Below, in pieces: positions 9,174-19,407 of a stretch of 64,000 nucleotides of DNA. Location of the stretch: contig CAWELH010000006.1 in the NCBI GenBank assembly GCA_963809925.1, positions 372,001 to 436,000 on the forward strand, given 5' to 3'. A program made the position numbers and the translations under genes. This stretch comes from DASQZK01 sp963809925. GTDB taxonomy: Bacteria > Bacteroidota > Bacteroidia > Bacteroidales > GCA-2748055. The first letter of the stretch is position 1. Each line of letters starts with the position of its first letter. Under the pieces are notes generated by a model. That model worked only from the letters and a program-made list of their open reading frames with translations, made no database searches and had not been told where the DNA came from.

Positions 9174-11906
9174 ATGAAGAAGTACTACTTTTTAAATTTT
9201 ATATTCATTTTGCTGTTCGTGTCGTTCAGCAAGTTTGGATACGCTGCTGAGCCTCCATATCTGGCTCCGATCTCTGATCAAACGGCAGTTATCGGGCAAC
9301 TATTCACGCTCGATATTAACGCGATTAACGCAGTTCCGGCTGAAACATACGAACTTACTGTTGCCAGACCAGGGATGACCATTGACCCGGTGACAGGCAT
9401 TATTTCCTGGACACCTGCCGACATTGCAGATGGGGGTATGGTAACGGTAAGAGCCTTTAACTCTGAAGGTGAATCTGAACGGTCGTTCACCATATATTTG
9501 TCAGATGCCATCACCTGTCCGGCTGAGCTGCTCTCCTACTGGAAGCTCGATGCAATCACTCAGAGTGGTGTTTATACTGATTTTGCCGGTGGTTTTGATG
9601 CAACGACCACGCTTGCACTTACCGATACAACCGGGATTGTTGATGGCGCGCAGATATTCAGGCCTACCACAAAACTAAACCGTTTTCTTACAGTTCCTGA
9701 TTCCAGTGAACATACCTGGGCAAGAAGCGGTTCATTTTCATTCTCCTTCTGGTTTCTGTATGAAGGGAATAAACTGAACAGCAACCAGGTATTGATTGGA
9801 AAGGGTTTTTCAGGTAGCGGATTCAGTATGATACTTGTTAGTCTTGATAATAGCGGACCCAGCCCGAAAGTGAAATACGAATTGAAAAATGTCAATGCTT
9901 CATCGGGAGAAATTGCAGCCCTGACCGGTACCACCAATATACAAACCAACCAGTGGTATCATGTAACGGCTGTTTACCAGGGTGATGTTTCACCGAACCC
10001 GGTAACCATGCGCCTCTACGTTAACGGTGTCAAGAGTGTAAAAACCGTAGGTAACTTTGATGCTTCCGGATTTACCAAAAACAGTAAATTAAACATCGGT
10101 TACTGGAACGCTTATGTCACCACGAATACCTATCCTTTCAATGGTGTTATCGACGAAGTATCCTTGTTCAACAGGGCTCTTTCTGATGATGATGTCGCAG
10201 GGATGGAAACTTCCGGGATGAATGGCTTGCCATTATGCCGGCCCGGCAATTATGCCCCGCAGTTTACTTCATCGCCTGTTCTTACCGCCACACAGGATGC
10301 AGCGTATACCTATACCGCGACCGCTGAAGATTATGAAATGGATGGTCTCACCCTGTCCGCTGAAATTTTACCTTCATGGCTAAGTTTTGTTCCGGGAACA
10401 GGCGTTCTCAGTGGAATGCCAGGGAATGATAATGTGGGTGATACTATTGTTGATATCATGGTCACCGATGGTGCTCTTGAGATCCACCAGCAGTTTACCA
10501 TTTCAGTGGCCAATGTAAATGACCCACCTGAGATCACTTCAGTTCCGGAGAATACTGAAATCAACGAGGGAGAGACGTTTTCATATACATTTACGGCCAT
10601 GGATATTGACCCCGGCGATCATGTAACTCTTAGTGCCCCGGTTCTTCCTTCATGGATGACCTTTGACCCTGTAACAGGCCTGCTTGAAGGTACACCCACC
10701 AATGACCAGGTACTGTTCGCAGCCGACTCAGTCTTTGACGTCCAACTAAAGGTTACCGATGATTCAAACGAAGAAGTGACCCAGGACTTTACCGTAACGG
10801 TCATAAACGTTAACGATCCACCGCAGGTAACAGGACAGGCCAGTCTTGCAACCGACAGGAATGTTGCGTTGGATATCAGCATTTCTGACCTTACCGTTGT
10901 TGATCCCGATAATTATCCTTCCGAACTGGTGTTCACCATACTGGACGGGGATAATTACTCAGTTGCCGGCAACACAGTTACTCCCGACATGAATTTCTAC
11001 GGTGACCTGACAGTACTTACCCAGATTGGTGACGGCACTGACGTTGTAGATTATGATATGGCTGTTACCGTTAACTTTATCAATATAGCACCCGAATTTA
11101 CTTCCAGCCCGGTAACCGGTGCGACGGAAGGGGTCGCATATACCTATCTCGTTAAAGCAAGTGATGCTGATGTCGGAGATCCGAACCAAAATCAGACACT
11201 CACTTTCTGGGCAGAGACACTTCCTTCCTGGTTAACATTTACCCTAGTTGACAATGTACTGGTGGGTATTCCGGGTAATGGAGACGTCGGGGAATCCAAC
11301 GTGAGCATCGGTGTTAGCGATGGTACGGCTACCGTCTACCAGACTTTTGTCATCGTTGTTGATAATATTAATGATCCGCCAGTGATAACAGGACAGCAAG
11401 ATATTACTGGTATCAAGAATTCTAATATTACCATCACGGCTGGCGATCTGGTTATTGATGATCCTGACAATGTGCCGGCTGATATGACGGTGATCATTCT
11501 GGATGGTGATAATTATACCCATGACGGAAACACGGTGACTTTCGCCCAGGATTTCCTTGGAGAGCTTACGGTCAATGTCAAGGTTAATGACGGATCAACT
11601 GACAGCAATATTTTCCAGATCACGATAAGTGTTGAACCCGGAGATGGGATACCCACACTTACGGCTGACTTTGTTGGCAGGGTTTACCCAAATCCATCCA
11701 GTGACTTCGTTGTCTTTGAACTCAACGCCAGTCAGCATTTAATGATAGAGGTCAGGAATCTTACCGGGAAGGTAATGATGCTTCAGAAACTTGAAAACGG
11801 AATGAATGAGTACCGGCTTGATGTTTCAGGTTTTGCCAAAGGCGTCTATATCTACAGGGTATATGATAATGATCATTATCAGATCGGGAAACTGCTTGTT
11901 GAATAA
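9174..11906 (+). CDS. T9SS-secreted LamG and Ig/cadherin-like repeat surface protein
   Basis: This 910-residue secreted protein has a signal peptide (1-24, cut after FGYAA). An Ig-like putative-binding domain (about 28-110) is followed by a LamG/concanavalin A-like domain (about 114-352, ending DEVSLFNRALS). Several Ig/cadherin-like repeats with VNVNDPPE-type linkers follow (about 359-830). The T9SS type A sorting domain (about 838-910) has RVYPNPSSDFVVF and ends GKLLVE. No catalytic motif is seen, so an adhesive or glycan-binding role at the cell surface is inferred. The repeat part is closely related in design to the SGNH protein encoded next, which suggests the two share a partner or substrate. 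A strong bidirectional hairpin terminator follows immediately. Confidence 0.88.
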   Translation: MKKYYFLNFIFILLFVSFSKFGYAAEPPYLAPISDQTAVIGQLFTLDINAINAVPAETYELTVARPGMTIDPVTGIISWTPADIADGGMVTVRAFNSEGESERSFTIYLSDAITCPAELLSYWKLDAITQSGVYTDFAGGFDATTTLALTDTTGIVDGAQIFRPTTKLNRFLTVPDSSEHTWARSGSFSFSFWFLYEGNKLNSNQVLIGKGFSGSGFSMILVSLDNSGPSPKVKYELKNVNASSGEIAALTGTTNIQTNQWYHVTAVYQGDVSPNPVTMRLYVNGVKSVKTVGNFDASGFTKNSKLNIGYWNAYVTTNTYPFNGVIDEVSLFNRALSDDDVAGMETSGMNGLPLCRPGNYAPQFTSSPVLTATQDAAYTYTATAEDYEMDGLTLSAEILPSWLSFVPGTGVLSGMPGNDNVGDTIVDIMVTDGALEIHQQFTISVANVNDPPEITSVPENTEINEGETFSYTFTAMDIDPGDHVTLSAPVLPSWMTFDPVTGLLEGTPTNDQVLFAADSVFDVQLKVTDDSNEEVTQDFTVTVINVNDPPQVTGQASLATDRNVALDISISDLTVVDPDNYPSELVFTILDGDNYSVAGNTVTPDMNFYGDLTVLTQIGDGTDVVDYDMAVTVNFINIAPEFTSSPVTGATEGVAYTYLVKASDADVGDPNQNQTLTFWAETLPSWLTFTLVDNVLVGIPGNGDVGESNVSIGVSDGTATVYQTFVIVVDNINDPPVITGQQDITGIKNSNITITAGDLVIDDPDNVPADMTVIILDGDNYTHDGNTVTFAQDFLGELTVNVKVNDGSTDSNIFQITISVEPGDGIPTLTADFVGRVYPNPSSDFVVFELNASQHLMIEVRNLTGKVMMLQKLENGMNEYRLDVSGFAKGVYIYRVYDNDHYQIGKLLVE

Positions 11907-11925
11907 TATTCTCAAATCTGTTTAT

Positions 11926-11957
11926 GAAAAATCCCACGGTATTTCGTGGGATTTTTC
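11926..11957. terminator. Rho-independent terminator
   Basis: A perfect 13-bp stem (GAAAAATCCCACG with its complement) around the loop GTATTT has flanking A and T runs, so it works in both directions. It begins 19 bases after the stop of the LamG/Ig protein gene. Confidence 0.85.
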
Positions 11958-12074
11958 AATTCCCATTTCCAGGTCATTGAAGTACAGATACCAACCATTT
12001 ATCAAATTTAAAATGAATCATTGCCTGATAACGGTGCATGTGATTACATTTGAGAAGTACCAGGCCTGAGTGTA

Positions 12075-14558
12075 ATGCAATTCTTAAAACTATTTGTTAT
12101 GCTGGGATTGACAGGCTTCCGTAGCTCTGTGATAAAGTTGTTATCAACAGGATTAATTGTTACTGCATCCGTTATCGTATCAGCACAGGATCCGATAAAA
12201 ATAATGCCGCTCGGGAATTCCATTACCCGTGGTTCAATGTGCCTTAACGGCCATATTTCATCATGTTCACTCAACTCAGACGGAAATGCCATCGGGTACC
12301 GTTACCGACTTTACAATTTACTCACTGCCGCCGGGTATAGTTTCGATTTTGTTGGCAAGAAAAATTATGGATATAACATATTTAGCGACAGCCAGAATTC
12401 AGGTTTTGACGGGATTCGGTCCTCATCGCTCGCCGATGTTATGGAGACCGGAACTTCCACATTCACCGGTCTTGTAACCTCTGGGCCTTACCTCAACTAT
12501 TACCCCGCCGATATCATACTTTTACACATCGGTACCAATGATGTACTTGCCGGGTACACTTCCGTAAGTGATGTAAGCCGGATACTTGATGCTATTGATA
12601 CGTATGAAAATATATCCGGACATCCGGTCATTGTTTTTCTGGCAAAGATCATCAGTGAAAAGAATTATTCCTGCAACACCCATCCGGGTACCATTGCCTT
12701 TAATGAAAATCTCATATCCATGGCACAGACAAGGATCAGTAACGGTGATCATATTGTCCTTATTGATATGGAGTGCAATGCAGGCCTCAATTATACCACC
12801 GACCTGGTGGATGAGGTACACCCCGATGCGGATGGGTATACAAAGATGGGCGATACGTGGTTCCAGGCGATAAACAACTTCAACTCGGCTCCACTGGTAA
12901 GTGCTATCCCGGAACAGATCACTCAACGGGGTACGCCGTTCACTAATGTTATACTTGATAACTACGTTTACGATGTAGAAAACCTTCCCAGCGAGATGAT
13001 CTGGAGTTTTACACCTTCCAGTCCACAGCATTTTAATATCATCATTGACAGCAACAGGGAGGTGAATGTAACGCCCATTGATCCCTACTGGAGCGGAAGT
13101 GAGATTGTTCAGTTCAAAGCAACCGACAGAGGGAAAATACTGACCGCACTTAAAAAATCGGCCAGCACCACGGTCACCTTTACAGTCGACTGGATGCCGC
13201 AGATCCTTGATCAGGCTGAGCTTACCACAATGGAAGAAGGTCCGCTCACGATATCCCCTAATGATCTTACCATAGTGGAACCCGAAAAGGCACCTCCCGG
13301 CATCACTCTGACAGTTAATCCGGGTGATGACTATTCGGTTGACGGAACCACGATAACACCCGCAACTGATTTTAACGGGACACTCACGGTGCCGGTAACG
13401 ATTTCTGTTGACGGAAAAACATCTGATGTGTTTGATCTTCAGGTTGAAGTGACCGCGGTGAATGATCCGCCTGCGATCGTCTCGCAGAACAGTATCACCA
13501 CCGACAGAAATGTCCCTGTTGTAATCAGCCTTGAGGATATTACCTTTACCGATCCGGACAATCCTCAGGAAAATCATGTTCTTCACCTTCTGCCAGGCCA
13601 GGATTACGCAGTAAACGGATATACCATCACCCCTGCTCTTAATTACTATGGAGAACTGGAGGTGAATGCTGAATTGAGTGACCCATTGGTAAGTGTACCA
13701 TTTACACTGAATGTCACTGTAAATTATTTGAATATCTCTCCCACTTTCCTGTCTGTTCCGGTTACTGAGGCCACAGAAGCGTTACCATATACCTATGTGG
13801 CAACGGCCAGGGATGTGGATGTTGAAGATCCGAATGTGGCACAAACGCTTACTTTCTGGGCGGATACCATTCCCGGGTGGCTGGCTTTTCATACTGATAG
13901 TAAAATCCTTGTTGGTTTCCCACAAAATGAGGATGTAGGCGAGTACATGATTCGCCTTGCCGTCACAGATGGTATTGACACCGTTTACCAGGAGTTTAAT
14001 CTTACGGTTAACAATGTGAATAATCCGCCATTTATCCTTGGTCAGCAGAGCCAGATCTCAGGAATCGTCAACACGTATACAGTTCTGAATATCAGTGAAC
14101 TGATTATCGATGATCCTGATAATTCACCGGAAGAGATGCATATTTTAGCAATGCCCGGTATGAATTATACGGTGAGTGGTGATACCATTTTCTTTGCTCA
14201 CGGATATACTGGTTTTCTTACTATCGGATTGAAGGTTAATGACGGTACGGACGACAGCAATGTATACAATTTGAAAGTGCAGGTTGATTTTGGTGAAGGA
14301 TTGCCAGTAGTAAGCAATGAATTACTTTCACGGGTATACCCAAATCCAGCGGATGATTATGTCATTTTTGAAACGAGAACAACGGGAGACGTACTACTTG
14401 AAATACGGGATATAAGTGGAAAGGTACTGATTGTTAGTAAAATGGATGGCTATCCTGGAAAATTCAGGATTGATGTCAGCCGGTTTTCGAAAGGGATTTA
14501 TATTTACAAGATCTATAATGAAGGACAATACCAGGTCGGTAAATTAATTATCAATTAA
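12075..14558 (+). CDS. T9SS-secreted SGNH/GDSL hydrolase with Ig/cadherin-like repeats
   Basis: This 827-residue protein has a long signal peptide (cut near Ala37-Gln38). An SGNH hydrolase domain (about 40-272) has block I MPLGNSIT with Ser49, block III LLHIGTND (150-156) and the catalytic Asp246/His249 pair in DEVHP. Repeats with VNDPPAIV-type linkers (about 275-745) follow, then a T9SS type A sorting domain (about 750-827, RVYPNPADDYVIFE and a GKLIIN end). SGNH enzymes of this kind are esterases, often acting on acetylated sugars. Since the next genes are acyltransferases of AlgI/AlgJ type, de-esterification of the polymer is a plausible role, but this is inference. Its repeats are paralogous to those of the preceding protein. 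No terminator was seen behind it. Confidence 0.9.
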   Translation: MQFLKLFVMLGLTGFRSSVIKLLSTGLIVTASVIVSAQDPIKIMPLGNSITRGSMCLNGHISSCSLNSDGNAIGYRYRLYNLLTAAGYSFDFVGKKNYGYNIFSDSQNSGFDGIRSSSLADVMETGTSTFTGLVTSGPYLNYYPADIILLHIGTNDVLAGYTSVSDVSRILDAIDTYENISGHPVIVFLAKIISEKNYSCNTHPGTIAFNENLISMAQTRISNGDHIVLIDMECNAGLNYTTDLVDEVHPDADGYTKMGDTWFQAINNFNSAPLVSAIPEQITQRGTPFTNVILDNYVYDVENLPSEMIWSFTPSSPQHFNIIIDSNREVNVTPIDPYWSGSEIVQFKATDRGKILTALKKSASTTVTFTVDWMPQILDQAELTTMEEGPLTISPNDLTIVEPEKAPPGITLTVNPGDDYSVDGTTITPATDFNGTLTVPVTISVDGKTSDVFDLQVEVTAVNDPPAIVSQNSITTDRNVPVVISLEDITFTDPDNPQENHVLHLLPGQDYAVNGYTITPALNYYGELEVNAELSDPLVSVPFTLNVTVNYLNISPTFLSVPVTEATEALPYTYVATARDVDVEDPNVAQTLTFWADTIPGWLAFHTDSKILVGFPQNEDVGEYMIRLAVTDGIDTVYQEFNLTVNNVNNPPFILGQQSQISGIVNTYTVLNISELIIDDPDNSPEEMHILAMPGMNYTVSGDTIFFAHGYTGFLTIGLKVNDGTDDSNVYNLKVQVDFGEGLPVVSNELLSRVYPNPADDYVIFETRTTGDVLLEIRDISGKVLIVSKMDGYPGKFRIDVSRFSKGIYIYKIYNEGQYQVGKLIIN

Positions 14559-14930
14559 GCACGGCCGGTGGATTTGAAAGTTGTTTCATCTTTTCCAATA
14601 GTAAAAAAAACGGGCTGGATGATTCTCTTAACCAAATAAAATAGAAGGTGTAATGAGAAATATTCTGGAGTAAGAGGGAAGGTCTATTAGTGAAGATATT
14701 TTTGTAACTATTTCAATAATAGCAGTTTAATAATAATTAACAAAACGTTCAAGGATTTGTTCTGTTTTATTCATACAATAAATGTTTGGGTTAATCCTTG
14801 TAAGGGCGCTTTTGATAAAATTATCATTTGAAATTTGGATTAAATAAGAACATTACCAGGAATTTGAGGTTAGTTTACATTGATTAGCCAATTTAGAAAG
14901 CCGAAATAACCAGATATATATACGAGTCAT
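14559..14930. other. Intergenic region, 372 bp
   Basis: AT-rich and without a supported gene. TATTTTTG at 14697-14704 matches the Bacteroidota -7 consensus, but no TTG lies at a fitting distance upstream and the next start codon is over 220 bp away, so it is only a weak promoter candidate for the acyltransferase gene. Confidence 0.35.
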
Positions 14931-16374
14931 ATGCTTTTTAATTCTCTTGAGTTTATCGTTTTTTTTCCGATTGTTGTTGCAGTTTATTTTGCACTCAAGC
15001 CAAAATACAGGTGGATACTGTTACTCCTTGCCAGCTACTATTTTTACATGGCATGGAACTATAAATATATTGTTCTGATCGTTATTTCGACCACTATCGA
15101 TTATTTCGCCGGTATCAATATATATACGTCAAAGAATCCCCGAACCAGAAAGGCCTTGCTACTAATAAGTCTGGTTGCCAACCTTGGTCTCCTGTTCTTT
15201 TTTAAATATTTCAACTTTTTTGGTGATTCTTTAAATTATCTTTTTGATAAGATCAATATATTTTATAATGTCCCGGCCTATCATTATCTGTTGCCTGTAG
15301 GGATCTCTTTCTATACGTTCCAGACGATGAGTTACACCATCGACATTTATAAGGGAGATCAGACGCCGGAACGTCATTTTGGGCGGTTTGCACTTTTCGT
15401 ATCGTTTTTTCCACAGCTTGTCGCCGGACCTATTGAACGATCGGTGAATCTTCTTCCGCAGTTCAGGAAAAATTATGATTTTGACTACGAACGGGTTAAG
15501 AACGGGATATTGCTGATGGTCTGGGGCTTTTTCAAAAAAGTGGTCATCGCTGACCGGCTTGCCGCCTATGTGAATCTTGTTTACAATCATCCACAGGATT
15601 ATGGTGGGTTGCATAATATCATTGCCACATTCTTTTTCTCTTTCCAGATATACTGTGATTTTTCAGGGTATTCGGATATTGCTATCGGATCGGCGCTTAT
15701 TATGGGGTATACGCTGATGACGAACTTCCGTCGACCGTATCTTTCAATGAGTATCAGGGAATTTTGGCAGAGATGGCATATTTCACTTTCCACCTGGTTC
15801 AGGGATTACGTTTATATTCCGCTTGGGGGGAATAGGGTTGTAAAGTGGCGCTGGTATTATAACTTATTCATAACCTTCCTTGTTAGTGGTCTTTGGCATG
15901 GTGCAGAATGGACATTTGTGGTATGGGGTGCCTTGCATGGATTTTACCTTGTATTTGCCATAATGGTCCTCCAAAATCAGAGAAAAGTTTAATCGTTTCA
16001 TTGGTCTGATGAAATATCCGGCAGTATATAAGATATCTCAGGTCCTTATCACCTTTGTCCTGGTGTTCTTTTCCTGGATTTTTTTCAGGGCCAATAATAT
16101 GCGTGATGCTTTGCTTGTGATACGAAAAACCTTTGATTTTTCATCGGAAGGGAAACTTAACCTGTTTCGCTTTGATGTCGATTTTTATATTGCCTTCGGA
16201 ACGATTATCTTTTTATTGCTTGTAGAATACTTTGAGGAATATGCCGGTCTTTCCGTCAGAATAAGGACAGCACTTCCAAGGCCGGTGAAATGGGTTATCC
16301 TATCATTATTTCTTTTGGTCATTTTTGTTTTAGGTGTATGGGAAGAAGCTAACTTCCTGTATTTTCAGTTTTAG
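14931..16374 (+). pseudogene. AlgI-like MBOAT O-acyltransferase, one frameshift
   Basis: Joined across one frame change, this gives a 480-residue MBOAT protein, the usual AlgI length. It should move acetyl groups across the membrane for O-acetylation of the exported glycan. The first frame (14931-15992) has many membrane helices, QIYCDFSGYSDIAIG, EFWQRWHISLSTWFRDY, IPLGG and LWHGAEWTF, in which His323 is the expected catalytic residue. At the A-run 15973-15976 an extra base sends the frame to a stop; moving by one base continues as IREKFNRFIGLMKYP into the second frame (to 16374), which holds the last helices with SWIFFRANN. The break is after the active site. Sequencing error or recent inactivation are both possible. 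The AlgJ-like partner follows 15 bp downstream. Confidence 0.85.
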
Positions 16375-16389
16375 TTTAAATTAGAAGTT

Positions 16390-17522
16390 ATGAACGCCAA
16401 ATTACTTGAAGATACTGATATATATTTCCGGGATTGTATGCTTCTATGCATTTATTGCCATACGAATTCATCCGCTTTTCAATGCGATATTAAAGGAGAA
16501 GGTCATACCCGAATACTGGGAAAATACTAAGTATGGGGAGTTATATTATTTCAATTTCATTCGTGAATTCAGGGAGCAGGGATTGCCCGATTATCGTGTG
16601 AAATATCGCTACACCGATAGGTTTCCCTCCTTCGATGATGCTGATCTTATTCTTTTTGGTGACAGCTTTTTCGATTTTTCACGGATGGAGACGCTTCCTG
16701 AAAAAATTAGTGACAGTCTGGGTATCAATGTGTATTATGCCAGGTACGACCGTCCTTTAAAGTATATCGGAGAGAATAGTTTGGACAATACCAAAGAAAA
16801 GCTAATGATATATGAATCTGCGGAACGATACATACCCACAAGGTTTACCAAACCTCAGCCTGATTACATTCCTGATCCCCGGAGTAAGCTCCGAATTGAC
16901 TTTGCGGATGCAAGGGATTATATTTTTGTTCCGAACAAGGAGTTACTCTATAATACCCTACTGTTCCGCAGCTATTTAACAACAGATATCTATTCCTTCC
17001 TTTCAACACTCAAGTTCAATGTATTCGGATATATTACTAAGTTTACACCGAGATATTACCTGGGAGGAAAGACACCATGGTTATTCTATTATGAGCAGGT
17101 AAATGATGAGCCGGGAAGCTTCTACTATCAATACAGCCAGGATGAAATTGACCTTTACTGTGATAATATTGCTGATCTTTCTTCACGACTTTATGACAAG
17201 TATAAGTTCAAAATGATTTTTATGGCGATTCCCTCAAAGTACTCCATCTATCATACCCTTCTGAATAATGACAAGTACAATGATTTTATTCCAAGATTGT
17301 ACGCAGGTCTCAGAGAAGAGAGGTATCCCGGTTGTCCCGGTATACAAGGATTTCATTCATGCGGATACTGTTCTCTACTATGGTACGGATACACATTGGA
17401 ATAAAAGGGGAAGGGACATCGCCATTAACAATACCATTCAAGTTCTGGATTCATTAAATATTAAAAAAAATATCTATGAAAGTCATTCTCTTAGCTGGCG
17501 GGTTCGGAACAAGGATAAGTGA
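16390..17522 (+). pseudogene. AlgJ/AlgX-like SGNH acetylation protein, frameshifted
   Basis: This periplasm-facing partner of the MBOAT protein has one N-terminal membrane helix (GIVCFYAFIAI), SGNH block I LFGDSFFD, the stretch MAIPSKYSIYH, and block V GTDTHWNKRG with the Asp/His pair. The main frame runs to 17404, but the DTHW part lies in another frame (to 17522), so one extra base near 17316-17324 must be skipped (LREE joined to RGIPVVPVYKD). The main frame has only a TTG start at 16406. The ATG at 16390 would fit if one T of the TT at 16406-16407 is extra, giving MNAKLLKILIYISG. The end overlaps rfbF by 47 bp; one more A in the A8 run at 17462-17469 would instead end it at a TGA overlapping the rfbF ATG. 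The gene is thus broken or misread at several points. Confidence 0.75.
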
Positions 17523-18264
17523 GGAAAGCGGTGTACGGCCAAAACCCTTGGTCGAAATCGGAGGATATCCTATCCTTTGGCACATTATGAAGATATATTC
17601 CCATTACGGACTAAATGATTTTATCATTTGTTGTGGTTATAAAGGGTTCATGATCAAAGAGTATTTTTCCAACTATTTCCTATACAACTCTGATGTTACC
17701 TTTGACATGAAAAGCAACAGCATGCAGGTGCACAGAATGCATGCCGAACCCTGGAAAGTTACACTCGTTGATACCGGTGAGATGACGATGACCGGAGGAA
17801 GACTGAAGCGGGTGAAGGATTACATTGGTGACGAAACTTTCTGTATGACTTACGGAGATGGCGTTAGCGATGTAAACATCAATGAATTGCTTATTCATCA
17901 CAAAAACCAGGGTCAACTTGCAACGCTCACCTCAGTTCGGCAGCATGGCCGCTTTGGGGTATTTAACCTGCCTCCCGGGGAGTCAAAGATCAAGTATTTC
18001 AAGGAAAAGCCCAAGGGAGATGGTGATGATTCAGCCTGGATCAATGGTGGCTTCTTTGTTCTTGAACCCGGAGTGCTTGACTATATCAATAACGACAGCA
18101 CTGTATTTGAAAAGGAACCTCTTGAAAGCCTGGCATCCGATAGTCAGCTGAATGCTTTCCGGCATCTCGGTTTCTGGCAGCCTATGGACACACTCAGGGA
18201 TAAGAATCTGCTCGAAGGCCTGTGGTTGGAAAACAAAGCACCCTGGAAGATATGGGATGACTGA
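17476..18264 (+). CDS. rfbF: Glucose-1-phosphate cytidylyltransferase
   Basis: This 262-residue cytosolic enzyme makes CDP-glucose from glucose-1-phosphate and CTP, the first step to CDP-linked deoxy or branched sugars. It has the nucleotidyltransferase signature LAGGFGTR (residues 6-13), RPKPLVEIGG, and the family-specific MTYGDGVSDV and WINGGFFV, and ends near APWKIWDD. Length and motifs match RfbF over its whole length. It is followed by an SDR enzyme, an RmlC-like epimerase and a C-methyltransferase, but the usual partner CDP-glucose 4,6-dehydratase (RfbG) is not seen in the window. Confidence 0.94.
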   Translation: MKVILLAGGFGTRISEESGVRPKPLVEIGGYPILWHIMKIYSHYGLNDFIICCGYKGFMIKEYFSNYFLYNSDVTFDMKSNSMQVHRMHAEPWKVTLVDTGEMTMTGGRLKRVKDYIGDETFCMTYGDGVSDVNINELLIHHKNQGQLATLTSVRQHGRFGVFNLPPGESKIKYFKEKPKGDGDDSAWINGGFFVLEPGVLDYINNDSTVFEKEPLESLASDSQLNAFRHLGFWQPMDTLRDKNLLEGLWLENKAPWKIWDD

Positions 18265-18321
18265 TTATAAGTCTATATTCTACTTGAAAAATAATAAATA
18301 ACAATACTTAAACCTGAAATT

Positions 18322-19368
18322 ATGAAAATACTCATCGCTGGAAATCTCGGGTATATTGGTCCGAGTGTAACACGACAATTACGTAAAAGTTTTCCGCAAG
18401 CAGAACTCGTCGGATTTGACATAGGATATTTTGCTCATTGTCTGGCAAACCCTGATCATGTACCGGAAGTTTTGCTAGACAGCCAGGTATATGGCGACAT
18501 CAGAAAATTCCCCGAAGCCATTCTTGATGGAGTGGATGCAGTTGTTGACCTTGCTGCCATTTCGAATGATCCCATGGGTAATAAGTATGAGGAAGTGACC
18601 ATGGCGGTAAATTATAAGGCTGCTGTTGACCTTGCAAAACTCGCTAAGAAACACGGTGTGGCAAAATTTGTCTATGCTTCAAGCTGCAGTATGTACGGTG
18701 CTGCCAGCGAATACCCGAAGAAGGAGGACGATGAACTGAATCCATTAACCGCCTACGCCCGATCAAAAGTAGCGGCTGAGAAGGATCTCCGGCCCCTGGC
18801 AGACAATGATTTCACCGTTACCTGCCTGAGGTTCGCAACAGCTTGCGGCTTCACCAACCGGCTTAGACTCGATCTGGTACTAAACGATTTCGTTGCCTCA
18901 GCCCTCGTAAACAAAGAAATTGTCATTCTCAGCGACGGAACACCATGGCGTCCGATGATCAATACCAAGGATATGGCCAGGGCATTCGAATGGGGCATCA
19001 TAAGGAAAGAAGATCAGGGGGGACAGTTCCTCGCAATAAATACCGGGTCGACCAACTGGAATGTTCAGATTAAACCACTCGCAGAGGAGGTTGCCAAGCT
19101 GATCCCTGGTGTAAAAGTACAGGTGAATCAGGATGCAGCACCAGACAAACGATCGTACCGTGTTAATTTCGATATGTTTAAGAAACTTGCACCTGACCAT
19201 CAGCCAGTATGGAATCTTGAACGCACCATCAATGAACTGAAGGACAATTTCATTGAAATGAAGTTTAATGATCCTGATTTCAGAAATTCAATGTTGATCC
19301 GTCTTAAAGTTCTCAATTCTCTTCAGGAAAAGAAACTGATCAATCAAAATCTGGAATGGATAAGGTAA
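18322..19368 (+). CDS. NAD-dependent sugar epimerase/dehydratase (extended SDR)
   Basis: This 348-residue extended SDR enzyme has the NAD-binding GNLGYIG (7-13), LAAISNDPMG, the SSCSMYG serine region (120-126) and the catalytic Tyr145/Lys149 pair in YARSK. It should act on an NDP-sugar; placed directly after rfbF, a CDP-hexose is the likely substrate. It lacks the GHTGFKG-type start of RfbG, so it is not a typical CDP-glucose 4,6-dehydratase and is better described as an epimerase/reductase-like SDR. It lies 57 bp after rfbF and 39 bp before the epimerase gene, so the three are probably co-transcribed. The exact reaction is unknown. Confidence 0.88.
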   Translation: MKILIAGNLGYIGPSVTRQLRKSFPQAELVGFDIGYFAHCLANPDHVPEVLLDSQVYGDIRKFPEAILDGVDAVVDLAAISNDPMGNKYEEVTMAVNYKAAVDLAKLAKKHGVAKFVYASSCSMYGAASEYPKKEDDELNPLTAYARSKVAAEKDLRPLADNDFTVTCLRFATACGFTNRLRLDLVLNDFVASALVNKEIVILSDGTPWRPMINTKDMARAFEWGIIRKEDQGGQFLAINTGSTNWNVQIKPLAEEVAKLIPGVKVQVNQDAAPDKRSYRVNFDMFKKLAPDHQPVWNLERTINELKDNFIEMKFNDPDFRNSMLIRLKVLNSLQEKKLINQNLEWIR

Positions 19369-19407
19369 GATTCTTATTATTTTCTCATTCTATTTAATTT
19401 ACGCTAT

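Noticed and set aside
12522..13586. A 354-codon open frame on the - strand
   Set aside because: It lies antisense to the SGNH/Ig protein gene, has no recognisable motifs, and is rich in residues expected from a reversed repeat-rich coding sequence.
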